From the NCBI GenBank assembly GCA_018970205.1, contig JAGWWW010000004.1, forward strand, positions 1 to 64,000: a DNA stretch of 64,000 nucleotides. Reading direction: 5' to 3'. The notes beneath the pieces were generated by a model. The model was not told the origin of the DNA. It did no database searches and saw nothing but the letters and a program-made list of their open reading frames with translations. The position numbers and the translations under genes are program-made. This document shows, piece by piece, positions 49,795 to 57,824 of this stretch; position 1 is the stretch's first letter; every line of letters starts with the position of its first letter. Source of the DNA: Actinomycetales bacterium. Its GTDB lineage: Bacteria > Actinomycetota > Actinomycetes > S36-B12 > UBA5976.

Positions 49795-50060
49795 GGTCGC
49801 GCAGTGTTGCAGCACCCCACGCCCGCTGTCGATACCCGCGCCGCTGCGCCAGCCTCACGCACGTAGTGCCTGAGGCTGGGCCTGTTCCGACTGATGGTTG
49901 CTTGGCTCACACCGGTGCGCGACACGCGCAGTTGCGGGAAGTCGTGTCAGTCGGCGCATGGTGCCCTCCGGGCTGTGCAACATCCGCCTCGGCAGGGGCG
50001 GCCCTGGTCTTCTGCCCGCCAGCGCCGACGAGTCTGCGAGTTGCCCGCTAGACGAACGGC

Positions 50061-50066
50061 TACCGT
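50061..50066 (+). promoter_or_regulatory. -10 box of leaderless carbonic anhydrase transcript (TACCGT)
   Basis: TACCGT followed by six bases and GTG 50073. A TTGCCC lies 14 bases upstream of it, which is too close for a standard -35. Confidence 0.5.
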
Positions 50067-50072
50067 GCCCGT

Positions 50073-50603
50073 GTGACCACGATTGCGCGCGGCCCTGTCG
50101 AAGCCGGCTTCGAGGACGTGTTGGCCGCGAACGCCTCATTCACCGCTTCGTTCGCGCAGGAGCAGATGGACGGCTACGCGCACCGCGGCCTCGCGATTGT
50201 GACCTGCTTCGACTCGCGGATCGACCCGCTGCGGATCGTCGGCATGGTCCCCGGTGACGCGAAGATCGTGCGCAACGCCGGGGCGCGTGTGACCGATGAT
50301 GTGCTGCGCACGCTGGTCTTGGCCACGCACCTGCTCGGCGTCAGCCGGGTGTTGGTGATGCCGCACACCGACTGCCGCATGTCAGCGCAGGATGAGCACG
50401 CGCTGCACGCGAGCATCCGCGCCAGCTCCGGCGTGGACACCCGCAGCCTGGAGTTCCGGACGTCCCCTGACCAGGTCACCGCGCTGCTGCAGGATGTGCA
50501 GCGCATCCGCAGTTACCCGTTGCTCCCGCCCGCCCTGCACGTTCTCGGAGCCATCTACGACGTCCGCACCGGGGCGCTGACCCCGGCCTCGGCAAGGTCA
50601 TGA
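50073..50603 (+). CDS. beta-class carbonic anhydrase
   Basis: Beta-carbonic anhydrases interconvert CO2 and bicarbonate with a zinc ion held by two Cys and one His. The 176-residue protein has CFDSR (first Cys with the Asp-Arg dyad), GDAKIVRNAGARV, and the His-x2-Cys pair as PHTDCRM. It starts at GTG 50073, six bases after a TACCGT box, and its end overlaps the next gene by four bases (ATGA). Confidence 0.92.
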   Translation: MTTIARGPVEAGFEDVLAANASFTASFAQEQMDGYAHRGLAIVTCFDSRIDPLRIVGMVPGDAKIVRNAGARVTDDVLRTLVLATHLLGVSRVLVMPHTDCRMSAQDEHALHASIRASSGVDTRSLEFRTSPDQVTALLQDVQRIRSYPLLPPALHVLGAIYDVRTGALTPASARS

Positions 50604-51682
50604 CACACCCCGAGCGCGCAGCCCGGCCGGACTCTGAGCAAATCGCTGATCAAGTCGGCTTGCCGACGCAGGAACCCTCCGTGCCGGCGCGCGCATCGCA
50701 GCGACGACCCGGGCCGCTGCGCCTGGGGATCCTCGGCGCGGGTGGCTTCGCGCGGCACATGCGCGAGGAGATGCGCAGGGTGCCGAGCATCGAGGTGACG
50801 GCGGTTGCAAGCCGGGACCCGCAGCGGGCTGCAGCGCTCGGAGCACCGCATGTTTTCGCAAGCTACGAGGCCCTGGTGTCCTCAGGTGAGGTCGACGCGG
50901 TCTACAACGCGCTCAGCAACGACCTGCATCTGCCGTGGACCATGGTGGCCCTGGCACACGGGCTGCCGGTGCTGTGCGAGAAACCGCTAGGCCTCGATGC
51001 GCCTGAGGCGGCGATGATGCACGACGCGGCGCTGGCCGCCGGCGTACCGCTCCTTGAGGGCTTCTGGCACCTGTTCCACCCCCGGTTCGCCCTCATACGC
51101 GGCTTGATCGAGGCCGGGGTGCTCGGCGACGTTCTCCACATCAACACCGGGTTCACCCACACTGCGGACTTCGCCGGCAACTACCGGGCAGACCCGGCGC
51201 ACGGCGGCGGCATGCTGCTCGACCTCGGGTGCTACCCGGTGTCCGCGGCGCTGTGGCTGCGCGAGGGGTCACACGCCGTATCGGCGACCACCCTGTCCGT
51301 CACTCACAACGACCTCGGTGCGGACATGCACCTCGAGGCGTCGCTGCAACTCAGCGACGGCGTCACGGTGACGTTCACGGCCAGCGCCTGCCGCGAGCCG
51401 CGGCGTTGGTTTGAGGTCATCGGCAGTGACGGAGTGTTGCGTGTGGACTCACCGGCGTTCTCCCACCATCCGGAGCCGGAGCACGGCACAGCGGTGGTGC
51501 TGGAACAGGCGGGGGAGAGGCAGGAGTGGCTGGTGCCTGCGAGCGACCCGCGCGCGCAGATGCTCGAGCACTTCGCCGCACTCGCGGCCGGGGATCCGCA
51601 ACCGCTGATCTCCCCGCGGCTGTCGGTGGCCACCGCGCACGCCCTCGACCTCGTCCGAGCCTCGCTGTCGGCACCAGTCTGA
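50600..51682 (+). CDS. Gfo/Idh/MocA family oxidoreductase
   Basis: A 360-residue NAD(P)-dependent oxidoreductase of the Gfo/Idh/MocA family. After a hydrophilic N-terminal extension of about 35 residues the Rossmann motif GILGAGGFARH is followed by the EKPLGL motif with the conserved Lys, and a C-terminal sheet domain with GGGMLLDLGCYPV. Substrate unknown; it is most like the trans-1,2-dihydrobenzene-1,2-diol or sugar dehydrogenase branches. It overlaps the carbonic anhydrase stop and ends 39 bases before the oleA -10 box, so I do not count it as part of the ole cluster. Confidence 0.85.
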   Translation: MTHPERAARPDSEQIADQVGLPTQEPSVPARASQRRPGPLRLGILGAGGFARHMREEMRRVPSIEVTAVASRDPQRAAALGAPHVFASYEALVSSGEVDAVYNALSNDLHLPWTMVALAHGLPVLCEKPLGLDAPEAAMMHDAALAAGVPLLEGFWHLFHPRFALIRGLIEAGVLGDVLHINTGFTHTADFAGNYRADPAHGGGMLLDLGCYPVSAALWLREGSHAVSATTLSVTHNDLGADMHLEASLQLSDGVTVTFTASACREPRRWFEVIGSDGVLRVDSPAFSHHPEPEHGTAVVLEQAGERQEWLVPASDPRAQMLEHFAALAAGDPQPLISPRLSVATAHALDLVRASLSAPV

Positions 51683-51697
51683 GCCGGCACGCCGTAG

Positions 51698-51727
51698 TTG
51701 GGTCGCACGTGCAGTCACGTCTACGAT
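51698..51727 (+). promoter_or_regulatory. oleA promoter: TTGGGT, 18 bases, TACGAT
   Basis: TTGGGT (51698-51703), an 18-base spacer and TACGAT (51722-51727) form a complete promoter, with ATG 51734 six bases beyond the -10. It implies a leaderless mRNA starting at the oleA ATG and sets the left border of the cluster. Confidence 0.65.
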
Positions 51728-51733
51728 GCCGGA

Positions 51734-52927
51734 ATGCATACGGGGCTGCCGCACGCTCAACCCGCGGCTGACGGCCCAGCATCAGCAGCGGCGGTCACCC
51801 CGACGTCGGTCGCGTCGCACCCCCAGCCGTCAGAGGCAGATGTGCCCGCGGCGCGAGGCATCGGGTTCGACACTTCGGCGCGCGTCACATTCCTCGGAAC
51901 CGGGTCCTACCTCCCATCTGCCCGCCTGACGACCAACGAGGTACGGCAGCGCATCATCGACGCAGGCGGCGTGTCCCTGCCGCGCGGCTTCCTGCGCAAG
52001 ATGACTGGCATCGAATCGCGACCGGTGCGGGCCGATAACGAGTACGCCTCGACCCTCGCCACGAACGCCGCCCGCGCCGCGATGCGCAGCGCCGGTATCG
52101 GCGCGGAAGCAGTCGACCTCTTGATCTTCGCCTCCGCGAGCCGCGACATGATCGAGCCGGCGACTGCTCATGCCGTGCAGGAGATGCTCGGCACCAGCGC
52201 ACATTGCTTCGACATGACCAATGCCTGCAACTCCTTCTTGAATGGCATCGACGTCGCGGCGGCCATGATCGAGACCGGCCGCGCATCGCTTGCTGTGGTC
52301 TGTGTGGGGGAGACGCCGTCACAGAGCACCCGCTGGGATCTTCGCAGCCGCGAGGAACTCGTCGACCACTTCGCCGGCCTCACCTTCGGAGACGCAGGCG
52401 CTGCCGTGGTCCTCGGTTGCGCGCCGAGCGAGGGCGACGAGGCGAGTGAAGCAGCGAACAGCCCCGCCGTGCCTTCAAACAGGGGCGCCGGACTGCTCTA
52501 CCGCACGGCCGAAGCCAGAAGCGAGCACTGGCAGGTCGGCGGCATCTTCGGCGGCGGCTCACGACACCCGCGCGAGCCGGAGTGGACCTACTTCCGCGGC
52601 GACGGACGTGCCCTGCGCGAGGCGTTCGAGGTCAACGGCGACGCAATCTTGCGCCGGACCCTGCGCGACACCGGCACCACATACGACGACTACGCGCGCA
52701 TCCTCGTCCATCAGGTGACCACCGGGTACCTCGACCACTTCGTTGAGGTCACCGGCATCCCCGCCGACCGCCTCGTGCGCACCGTCGACCGGTACGGCAA
52801 CCTCGCTGCCGCGACGATCGGCATTCAACTAGATGAAGCCATGCGCGACCTCACCCCGGGCGACCTGGTTCTCCTCATCGGCCTCGGCGGCGGTATCTCG
52901 CTGACCACCATGGTCTGGCGTCGGTGA
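51734..52927 (+). CDS. oleA: OleA-type acyl-CoA condensing thiolase
   Basis: OleA joins two fatty acyl-CoAs head to head by a non-decarboxylative Claisen condensation to give a 2-alkyl-3-ketoacid. The 397-residue thiolase-fold protein has the nucleophile Cys165 (TNACNSF), His326 (LVHQVT) and Asn356 (YGNLAAA) of the FabH-like triad, and Glu141 in RDMIEPATA, 24 residues before the Cys. That Glu corresponds to the catalytic base of Xanthomonas OleA (Glu117 with Cys143), and the His-Asn distance of 30 also agrees. An Ala/Pro-rich extension of about 50 residues precedes the fold. ATG 51734 is set by the TACGAT box. Annotation as FabH (KAS III) is the alternative. Confidence 0.82.
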   Translation: MHTGLPHAQPAADGPASAAAVTPTSVASHPQPSEADVPAARGIGFDTSARVTFLGTGSYLPSARLTTNEVRQRIIDAGGVSLPRGFLRKMTGIESRPVRADNEYASTLATNAARAAMRSAGIGAEAVDLLIFASASRDMIEPATAHAVQEMLGTSAHCFDMTNACNSFLNGIDVAAAMIETGRASLAVVCVGETPSQSTRWDLRSREELVDHFAGLTFGDAGAAVVLGCAPSEGDEASEAANSPAVPSNRGAGLLYRTAEARSEHWQVGGIFGGGSRHPREPEWTYFRGDGRALREAFEVNGDAILRRTLRDTGTTYDDYARILVHQVTTGYLDHFVEVTGIPADRLVRTVDRYGNLAAATIGIQLDEAMRDLTPGDLVLLIGLGGGISLTTMVWRR

Positions 52928-53101
52928 TGGCGTGCGAGCGCAAGAGTGCAGTCATGCTGCGCCGGGACGGCCGCGCGTCTGTCAGCGCACAGATGCATTC
53001 GCACGCACTCCTATGCGCTCCTCGCCCGTGCCGCGGGCATCGGCACCTGCCCAGGCCGGCGTGATACTGCCGCGTCCGCAACGACGACAGGGACGCCTGC
53101 G

Positions 53102-54616
53102 GTGACCGCGAGTAACCCTTCTGGACTTGCGCACTCGGTGGTCGACGCGTGGGACCGATTCGGCGACGACCCGGTTTTCGTGGCGCCGCGCGCGGTCAGC
53201 GGCCGGCGCCTGTCGCAGATGGCCCGACACTGGGCTGATGACCTCGCCACGTCTGGGGTCGGCGCCGGCGAACCGGTGGCCCTGCTCGGCCTTCCCGGTG
53301 CGCTGACGTTCGCCGCGTTCATCGCACTACGACTCGCCGGAGCCGCGGTGGTGCTGGTCGAACCCGGTGCGGCGCCGGAGGTGACTCGCGCGAGGCTGCA
53401 GTCCGCTGGTGTCCGCCTGCTCTGGGCCTCAGCGCCTGTGGCTCTCGCGGCAGGTCCGTTGCGCAGCATCTCAGCCGGGCGGGGCCTGCACCTACCGCGA
53501 TTGCAAGATCAAGGGATGGTGGCCGCACTCGGACCCGCCGTGCCCGGGTTGAGTCGTCGCCTGCGAGGGCTGCAGCTGCCACCGCGCCCGCACCGTGACG
53601 CCGGCGGCGCCACGGATGCCTCAGACGCGGTGATCGTCCCAACCTCTGGCACCACCACTGCGCCGCGCTCGGTCGTCCACACGGAGTCCTCAATCGCGGC
53701 GTCGGCCGCCGCGGTCGGCGCCCTCGCAGACTTCCAAGCAGGGGACGAGGTGCTTGCGGGCACGTTCTTCGCGGTCTTGCCTGCGACTCTGGCAGGTGCG
53801 CGGGTCGCGCTGCCATCGCGCAACGTGCGCCGCCGCAGCGCACAAGCGGCAACCGCAGATGCGGTGTACCTGACTCCGCCGGAGCTACGCGCGCTGCTCG
53901 ACGTCGGCGCGCATTTCCGCGGTGCGCGCATCTTCAGCGGTTCGGCCCCGGTCACGCACGCGCTGCTGCAACGGCTCCGGGCATCCGGCGCCGAGCAGGC
54001 ATGGGGCGTCTACGCGCTCACGGAGATGCTGCCGGTCGCAGCGGTCGAAGCGGACGAGAAGTCGGCCTGGGTCGGGAGCCGTCCCGGCGACCTGCTCGGC
54101 CACCTGCTGCCGGGTGTGGAGGCGCGCATCACAGCAGACCGCGTCATCGAGGTGCGCGGCCCGATGATGGCCTCGCGCTACCTCGGTTCCGCGCCGATGG
54201 ATTGGGTGCACACCGGCGACCTCGGCTCGCTGACAGATTCCCTGCAACTGGTCATGCACGGCCGCGCGAAGGACATGATCCTGCGACGCGCGGAGAACAT
54301 CTACCCGGGTCTGTACGAACCCGCCTGGCACATCGCAGGCGTGCGCACTGCGGTGCTCATCGGGGTGCCTGACTCTGACTCGGACGAGCTGGTCGTGGCA
54401 GTGATCGAGCCTGAGCCGGGGGTGTCGGCCCAGGCGTTGGCCGCAGATCTGCGCGCTGTCGCGGCACAGATGGGTGACCACCGCCCCGACCACATCGTCG
54501 CTGCGCCTATTCCGTTGTCGGGACGCTCCATGAAACCCGACCGGGCGGCGGTCGCGGCTGTGGTCGTCGCGCTCCTTGCCGGCGCGGAACTACCCGGGGC
54601 CGAGGTGCTGCAATGA
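53102..54616 (+). CDS. oleC: OleC-type AMP-dependent beta-lactone synthetase
   Basis: OleC belongs to the acyl-AMP ligase superfamily and uses ATP to close a 2-alkyl-3-hydroxyacid into a cis beta-lactone. The 504-residue protein has the P-loop TSGTTTAPRSV near residue 182, VYALTEMLPV, WVHTGDLGSL and the hinge stretch HGRAKDMILRRAENIYPG, with the late Lys at 478 (SMKPDR). GTG 53102 begins just before the alignable region and has a modest GACAGGGA upstream; the longer frame is out of family. It is a little shorter than Xanthomonas OleC. The next gene in classic clusters would be oleB or a fused oleB; neither is here. Confidence 0.78.
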   Translation: MTASNPSGLAHSVVDAWDRFGDDPVFVAPRAVSGRRLSQMARHWADDLATSGVGAGEPVALLGLPGALTFAAFIALRLAGAAVVLVEPGAAPEVTRARLQSAGVRLLWASAPVALAAGPLRSISAGRGLHLPRLQDQGMVAALGPAVPGLSRRLRGLQLPPRPHRDAGGATDASDAVIVPTSGTTTAPRSVVHTESSIAASAAAVGALADFQAGDEVLAGTFFAVLPATLAGARVALPSRNVRRRSAQAATADAVYLTPPELRALLDVGAHFRGARIFSGSAPVTHALLQRLRASGAEQAWGVYALTEMLPVAAVEADEKSAWVGSRPGDLLGHLLPGVEARITADRVIEVRGPMMASRYLGSAPMDWVHTGDLGSLTDSLQLVMHGRAKDMILRRAENIYPGLYEPAWHIAGVRTAVLIGVPDSDSDELVVAVIEPEPGVSAQALAADLRAVAAQMGDHRPDHIVAAPIPLSGRSMKPDRAAVAAVVVALLAGAELPGAEVLQ

Positions 54617-54743
54617 CCTCGATGCCGGCACGCATGGCAGCCTCGTGCCGCTCGCGGCCTGGACTTCGGACTGAGCCTCGCGCACTGGCGTGTACACACC
54701 CCGCGACGGCTACGCCCACGCATGCTGCGTCGGTAGGAATGCC

Positions 54744-55919
54744 GTGACCGCAGCCGAGCGCCGCGCGGTGCGCCGCGACCGCCGGGTCTTCGCCTCGCAC
54801 CCGGTGGCATTCCTGCTGCTGTCCGCCGCGTCCCGCCGGCCGTATCTTCGTCTCGGCCGGACCATCATCGTGAATCACCCGGACTTGCTGCGCGAGATCC
54901 TCACCACCGTGGCGATGGACCGTCAGGCCGCCGGGACCACAGGTGCTCAGATGCTCGCCGCCACCGGTGCCACCTCCGGTGTGCCGTTCGCGGACACCGA
55001 CCGGACCGTCCGACGCGTCTCCGGCGGTCGGCTCAGCGCAGACGCCCTCGCCGCCCTGTCCAGGCAGTGGTCGCCGCAGTTCGACACCGCCGCCGGCCGG
55101 CTCGCCCGCGGCGAGGAGGTCGACGTGACGCGACTCGCGCGTCGAATCGCTGCTGCGAATGCTCGCAGCATCCTCGGCATCCGAGCCGGTGACGATGAGT
55201 TGATCGACCCCATCTTGAAGGCGAGCGCGGAATCGGTCGCGGGCCAACTGCGGGCCATGAACCCCATCAGAGCCGCGATTGCCGACGACCGGGCGTCTCA
55301 GGCGCATGTGAACGCGGTCACCGACCTCATGAAGCCCGCCGGTCCCGGCCTGCTCGCTGATTTGGCTGCGGCCGGGGTGCCGCCTGCCGAGGCCGCCGCG
55401 GCCGGCGTTGCTTTCGCCACTGCCGCAATTGCCACAACGATCGCGTCAATCCCGCGCGCAGTGGCGATGCTCGCCGACCTTGGACTCTGGGCCGAGGCCG
55501 CTCGCGACCCCGACACAACCGCCGCTGAGATGCTGCGAGTCACCGCCCCCACAGGCGTCATCCCCCGGGTGGCAGCCGCGGATGCACGCGTATCCGTTGA
55601 GGCAGGCAGCATCAACGTCCGCGCCGGCGACCGGCTGGTCCTGATGACCCGGACTGCTTCGCGGTGGGCACGGCCGCTGCCGTCGTTGGCGGCACCAGCC
55701 GACCCGAGTCAGTCGATGCTCGTATTCGGCGCGGGCTCGCACGTCTGCCCTGGCAGCCGGCTGGCCCGCAACCAGTTGGCAGCCACAGTCACGGCCCTGG
55801 CGCCGTTCACGCCGCGGGTGACTCTGGCCGAGCCCGAGCGGTACGCGGCCCTGCCGCACTGGCGGCGGCTGCTCGTGCGCGCCTCGCAGCAGCCGGCCAC
55901 CACGGAGCCGCAGACATGA
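54744..55919 (+). CDS. cytochrome P450 with atypical I-helix
   Basis: A 391-residue cytochrome P450. The heme-ligand loop FGAGSHVCPG places Cys335, and ExxR is present as EMLR (Glu262-Arg265). The I-helix reads AAIATT (residues 227-232), where most P450s have (A/G)Gx(D/E)T; the acidic residue is Ala230 while Thr231 is kept. No ferredoxin or reductase gene is adjacent. GTG 54744 is preceded by AGGA. It stands between oleC and oleD, 127 and 88 bases from them. A role in oxidising the lactone or chain is inference from position only. Confidence 0.85.
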   Translation: MTAAERRAVRRDRRVFASHPVAFLLLSAASRRPYLRLGRTIIVNHPDLLREILTTVAMDRQAAGTTGAQMLAATGATSGVPFADTDRTVRRVSGGRLSADALAALSRQWSPQFDTAAGRLARGEEVDVTRLARRIAAANARSILGIRAGDDELIDPILKASAESVAGQLRAMNPIRAAIADDRASQAHVNAVTDLMKPAGPGLLADLAAAGVPPAEAAAAGVAFATAAIATTIASIPRAVAMLADLGLWAEAARDPDTTAAEMLRVTAPTGVIPRVAAADARVSVEAGSINVRAGDRLVLMTRTASRWARPLPSLAAPADPSQSMLVFGAGSHVCPGSRLARNQLAATVTALAPFTPRVTLAEPERYAALPHWRRLLVRASQQPATTEPQT

Positions 55920-56007
55920 CCACTGTCAGGGGCAATGCAACGCATGAGTCCCACACGCCACGCCTTGTGTGCCGGGGCCACGGGCCGAACTTTGCACAGG
56001 GGTGCCC

Positions 56008-56955
56008 ATGACGACGGCCGTCGCGGTCACTGGCGCGACCGGCTTCTGCGGCCGGCACATCGCCGCGGCGCTGCTCTCAGCCGGGCTCGACGTCGCCACC
56101 CTCGGCCGCCGCCCGTCGGAACCTCTGCGCCACGCGGAACTTGACCTCGACGGGCTGACGCAGGCAGCCGCTGCGCGCTCACTGGCTGCATTGGGCCTGC
56201 GACCAGGGGACGCGGTGGTCCACTCGGCGGCGGCGGTGGGCGATTCGGGGGACCGTGCGGCCTTCGAACGCATCAACATCGGCGGGACACGCGCACTGCT
56301 GTCAGCGTGCTCCGGGCTGGGTCTGCGGTTCATCCACATCTCCTCGGCCAGCGTGTACGCCGCCGGCCGCACCGCGCAGCCCCTGCCGGAAGGCTCGCCA
56401 CTGGGCGGACATCGGGACCCTTATTCGCTCACGAAGTCCGTCGCAGATGCCGAGGCCTGCGCCGCGGGCGCGGTCGTGCTGCGGCCGCGCGCGGTCTACG
56501 GCCCCGACGACCCGCATCTGCTGCCGCGTCTGGCGGCCGCGCGCCGGGGCTCGCTGTTACTGCTGCCGGGCCCCTCGCGCGGCATGTCGGTCACCCACGT
56601 GAAAAACCTTGCGCAAGCAGTCGTCGACGCCTTGGACTGGCCCGCTGGGGCGTACAACATCGCCGACTCAGAGTCGGTTGACCGGGACGCGGCGGTTCAG
56701 GCCGCTCTGACCGCACTCGGGCTCCCCACCCGCATCGTGCACATCCCGATTCTGTTGGCCACGGCCACGGCCTCGACGTCGGAGGCGATGTCGTTCATGA
56801 CATCTGGGCATCCGCGCACGACGCGATACGCCGTGCGTCAGTTGGCGCAACCAGTGGTGTTGGACACATCCAAGGCCCGCCACGCAGGGTACGACCCAGA
56901 ACACACCTGGAACCAGTTCGTGCAACGACTCTCCGCCGCGGGAACCACGTCATAG
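56008..56955 (+). CDS. oleD: OleD-type NAD(P)H-dependent 2-alkyl-3-ketoacid reductase
   Basis: OleD reduces the 2-alkyl-3-ketoacid made by OleA to the 3-hydroxyacid used by OleC. The 315-residue extended short-chain dehydrogenase has the cofactor loop TGATGFCGRHIAA (residues 8-20), the active-site pair Tyr139-x3-Lys143 (YSLTK) and HISSASVYAAG ahead of it. ATG 56008 is chosen because the cofactor loop follows directly. A UDP-sugar epimerase or 3-beta-hydroxysteroid dehydrogenase-like role is the general alternative; the neighbours favour OleD. Confidence 0.72.
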   Translation: MTTAVAVTGATGFCGRHIAAALLSAGLDVATLGRRPSEPLRHAELDLDGLTQAAAARSLAALGLRPGDAVVHSAAAVGDSGDRAAFERINIGGTRALLSACSGLGLRFIHISSASVYAAGRTAQPLPEGSPLGGHRDPYSLTKSVADAEACAAGAVVLRPRAVYGPDDPHLLPRLAAARRGSLLLLPGPSRGMSVTHVKNLAQAVVDALDWPAGAYNIADSESVDRDAAVQAALTALGLPTRIVHIPILLATATASTSEAMSFMTSGHPRTTRYAVRQLAQPVVLDTSKARHAGYDPEHTWNQFVQRLSAAGTTS

Positions 56956-56974
56956 ATCGTGCAGCCGCGCGGCT

Positions 56975-57514
56975 CTAATCGCCGACGCGCGCCACGGTGC
57001 CCCCTGTCATGGCCGCGAGCGCTACCAAAGTGGTGGGAAACACCGTGTGCGGATGCCCGGCGGCAGCCCAGACATCGGCATGCTCTCCTAGCGCCTCATC
57101 GATGACGACCTGCAACGCCGGCGGCTCGGCTTCATGCCCGGTCAGAGCGGTGTCGGCTTTCCAGCCCACGGGCGCGACCCCGCCGATGGCGAATCCCGAC
57201 CACATCCGGACGAAGGCCGCGTCGGCTCTGCCCAACGCGGGCACGCCGACCACGGCAGCCACTAGGGCGGTGTCAACTCGGTGACGACCGGAGGTGATGA
57301 CCAGCACCGGCCACACAGCGTCGCCGGCGCCATCCGGCGCAGGCCGGGTGAAGACGATCGAGGATGCGATCTGCCCAACCTCGATGCCGAGCGCGCTAGC
57401 GGCAGCGGCAGCGGTGCGCGCACTGTCGCTTAACCAGCTGATCTCAGCATCGTGGCCGGCGCTGTGAATTGCGGCCCGCACCCTTTCCACCGCCCGGTGG
57501 TGCTCCACCGCCAT
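56975..57514 (-). CDS. YbaK/EbsC family aminoacyl-tRNA deacylase-like protein
   Basis: A 179-residue protein of the YbaK/ProX family, whose members hydrolyse mischarged aminoacyl-tRNAs in trans. The family signature appears as IASSIVFTRP, VLVITSGRHRVD and the GGVAPVGW loop, followed by HTVFPTTLVALAAMTGG. ATG 57514 follows AGGAGC. The target tRNA cannot be predicted. It converges on oleD with 19 bases between stops and lies next to a tRNA gene on the same strand. Confidence 0.88.
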   Translation of the reverse strand: MAVEHHRAVERVRAAIHSAGHDAEISWLSDSARTAAAAASALGIEVGQIASSIVFTRPAPDGAGDAVWPVLVITSGRHRVDTALVAAVVGVPALGRADAAFVRMWSGFAIGGVAPVGWKADTALTGHEAEPPALQVVIDEALGEHADVWAAAGHPHTVFPTTLVALAAMTGGTVARVGD

Positions 57515-57609
57515 GCGACGCTCCTGCCGGGTTGTCTCGCACGCGCTCGCACCTCTGGGCGCGAGGCTGTCTGAGGGGTTATCCGTGGTGGCGCCAGCCA
57601 CCGTTCCTG

Positions 57610-57693
57610 TGTCCGAGGGGGGACTTGAACCCCCACACCCTTGCGGGCTCTAGCACCTCAAGCTAGCGCGTCTGCCTATTCCGCCACCCGGAC
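57610..57693 (-). tRNA. tRNA-Leu (anticodon GAG)
   Basis: The minus strand folds as a class II tRNA: acceptor stem GTCCGGG with CTCGGAC (one G-U pair), D-arm, anticodon loop CTTGAGG with GAG, a long variable arm and T-arm GGGGGTTCAAGTCCCCC. The GAG anticodon reads CUC/CUU leucine codons. The discriminator base is A and no CCA is encoded in the genome. Confidence 0.93.
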
Positions 57694-57757
57694 GAGTGGG
57701 CACCCGGCGCGCACATGAAGGAACACGACGAACAGCGGCGCTGGATGCGGTGGGGCG

Positions 57758-57763
57758 AGTCTA
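57758..57763 (-). promoter_or_regulatory. possible -10 box of the tRNA-Leu gene (TAGACT)
   Basis: Minus-strand TAGACT about 65 bases upstream of the tRNA 5' end. It would be divergent from the corA promoter 48 bases away. No clear -35. Confidence 0.3.
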
Positions 57764-57811
57764 GCAACGCGCCCAGCGCCTGATGCGCGCTGCCGCCGCG
57801 CAGCGCAGGCG

Positions 57812-57817
57812 TAGGGT
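57812..57817 (+). promoter_or_regulatory. -10 box of leaderless corA transcript (TAGGGT)
   Basis: TAGGGT is followed by seven bases and GTG 57825. It supports GTG 57825 over the in-frame ATG at 57783. Confidence 0.5.
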
Positions 57818-57824
57818 GCCGCGC

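Noticed and set aside
48133-49866. A 577-codon plus-strand frame opposite tldD
   Set aside because: Antisense shadow of tldD, whose HExxxH motif and family match are clear.
50600-51682. Gfo/Idh/MocA oxidoreductase as a member of the ole cluster
   Set aside because: It overlaps the carbonic anhydrase gene and is separated from oleA by a complete promoter; no known ole pathway step needs it.
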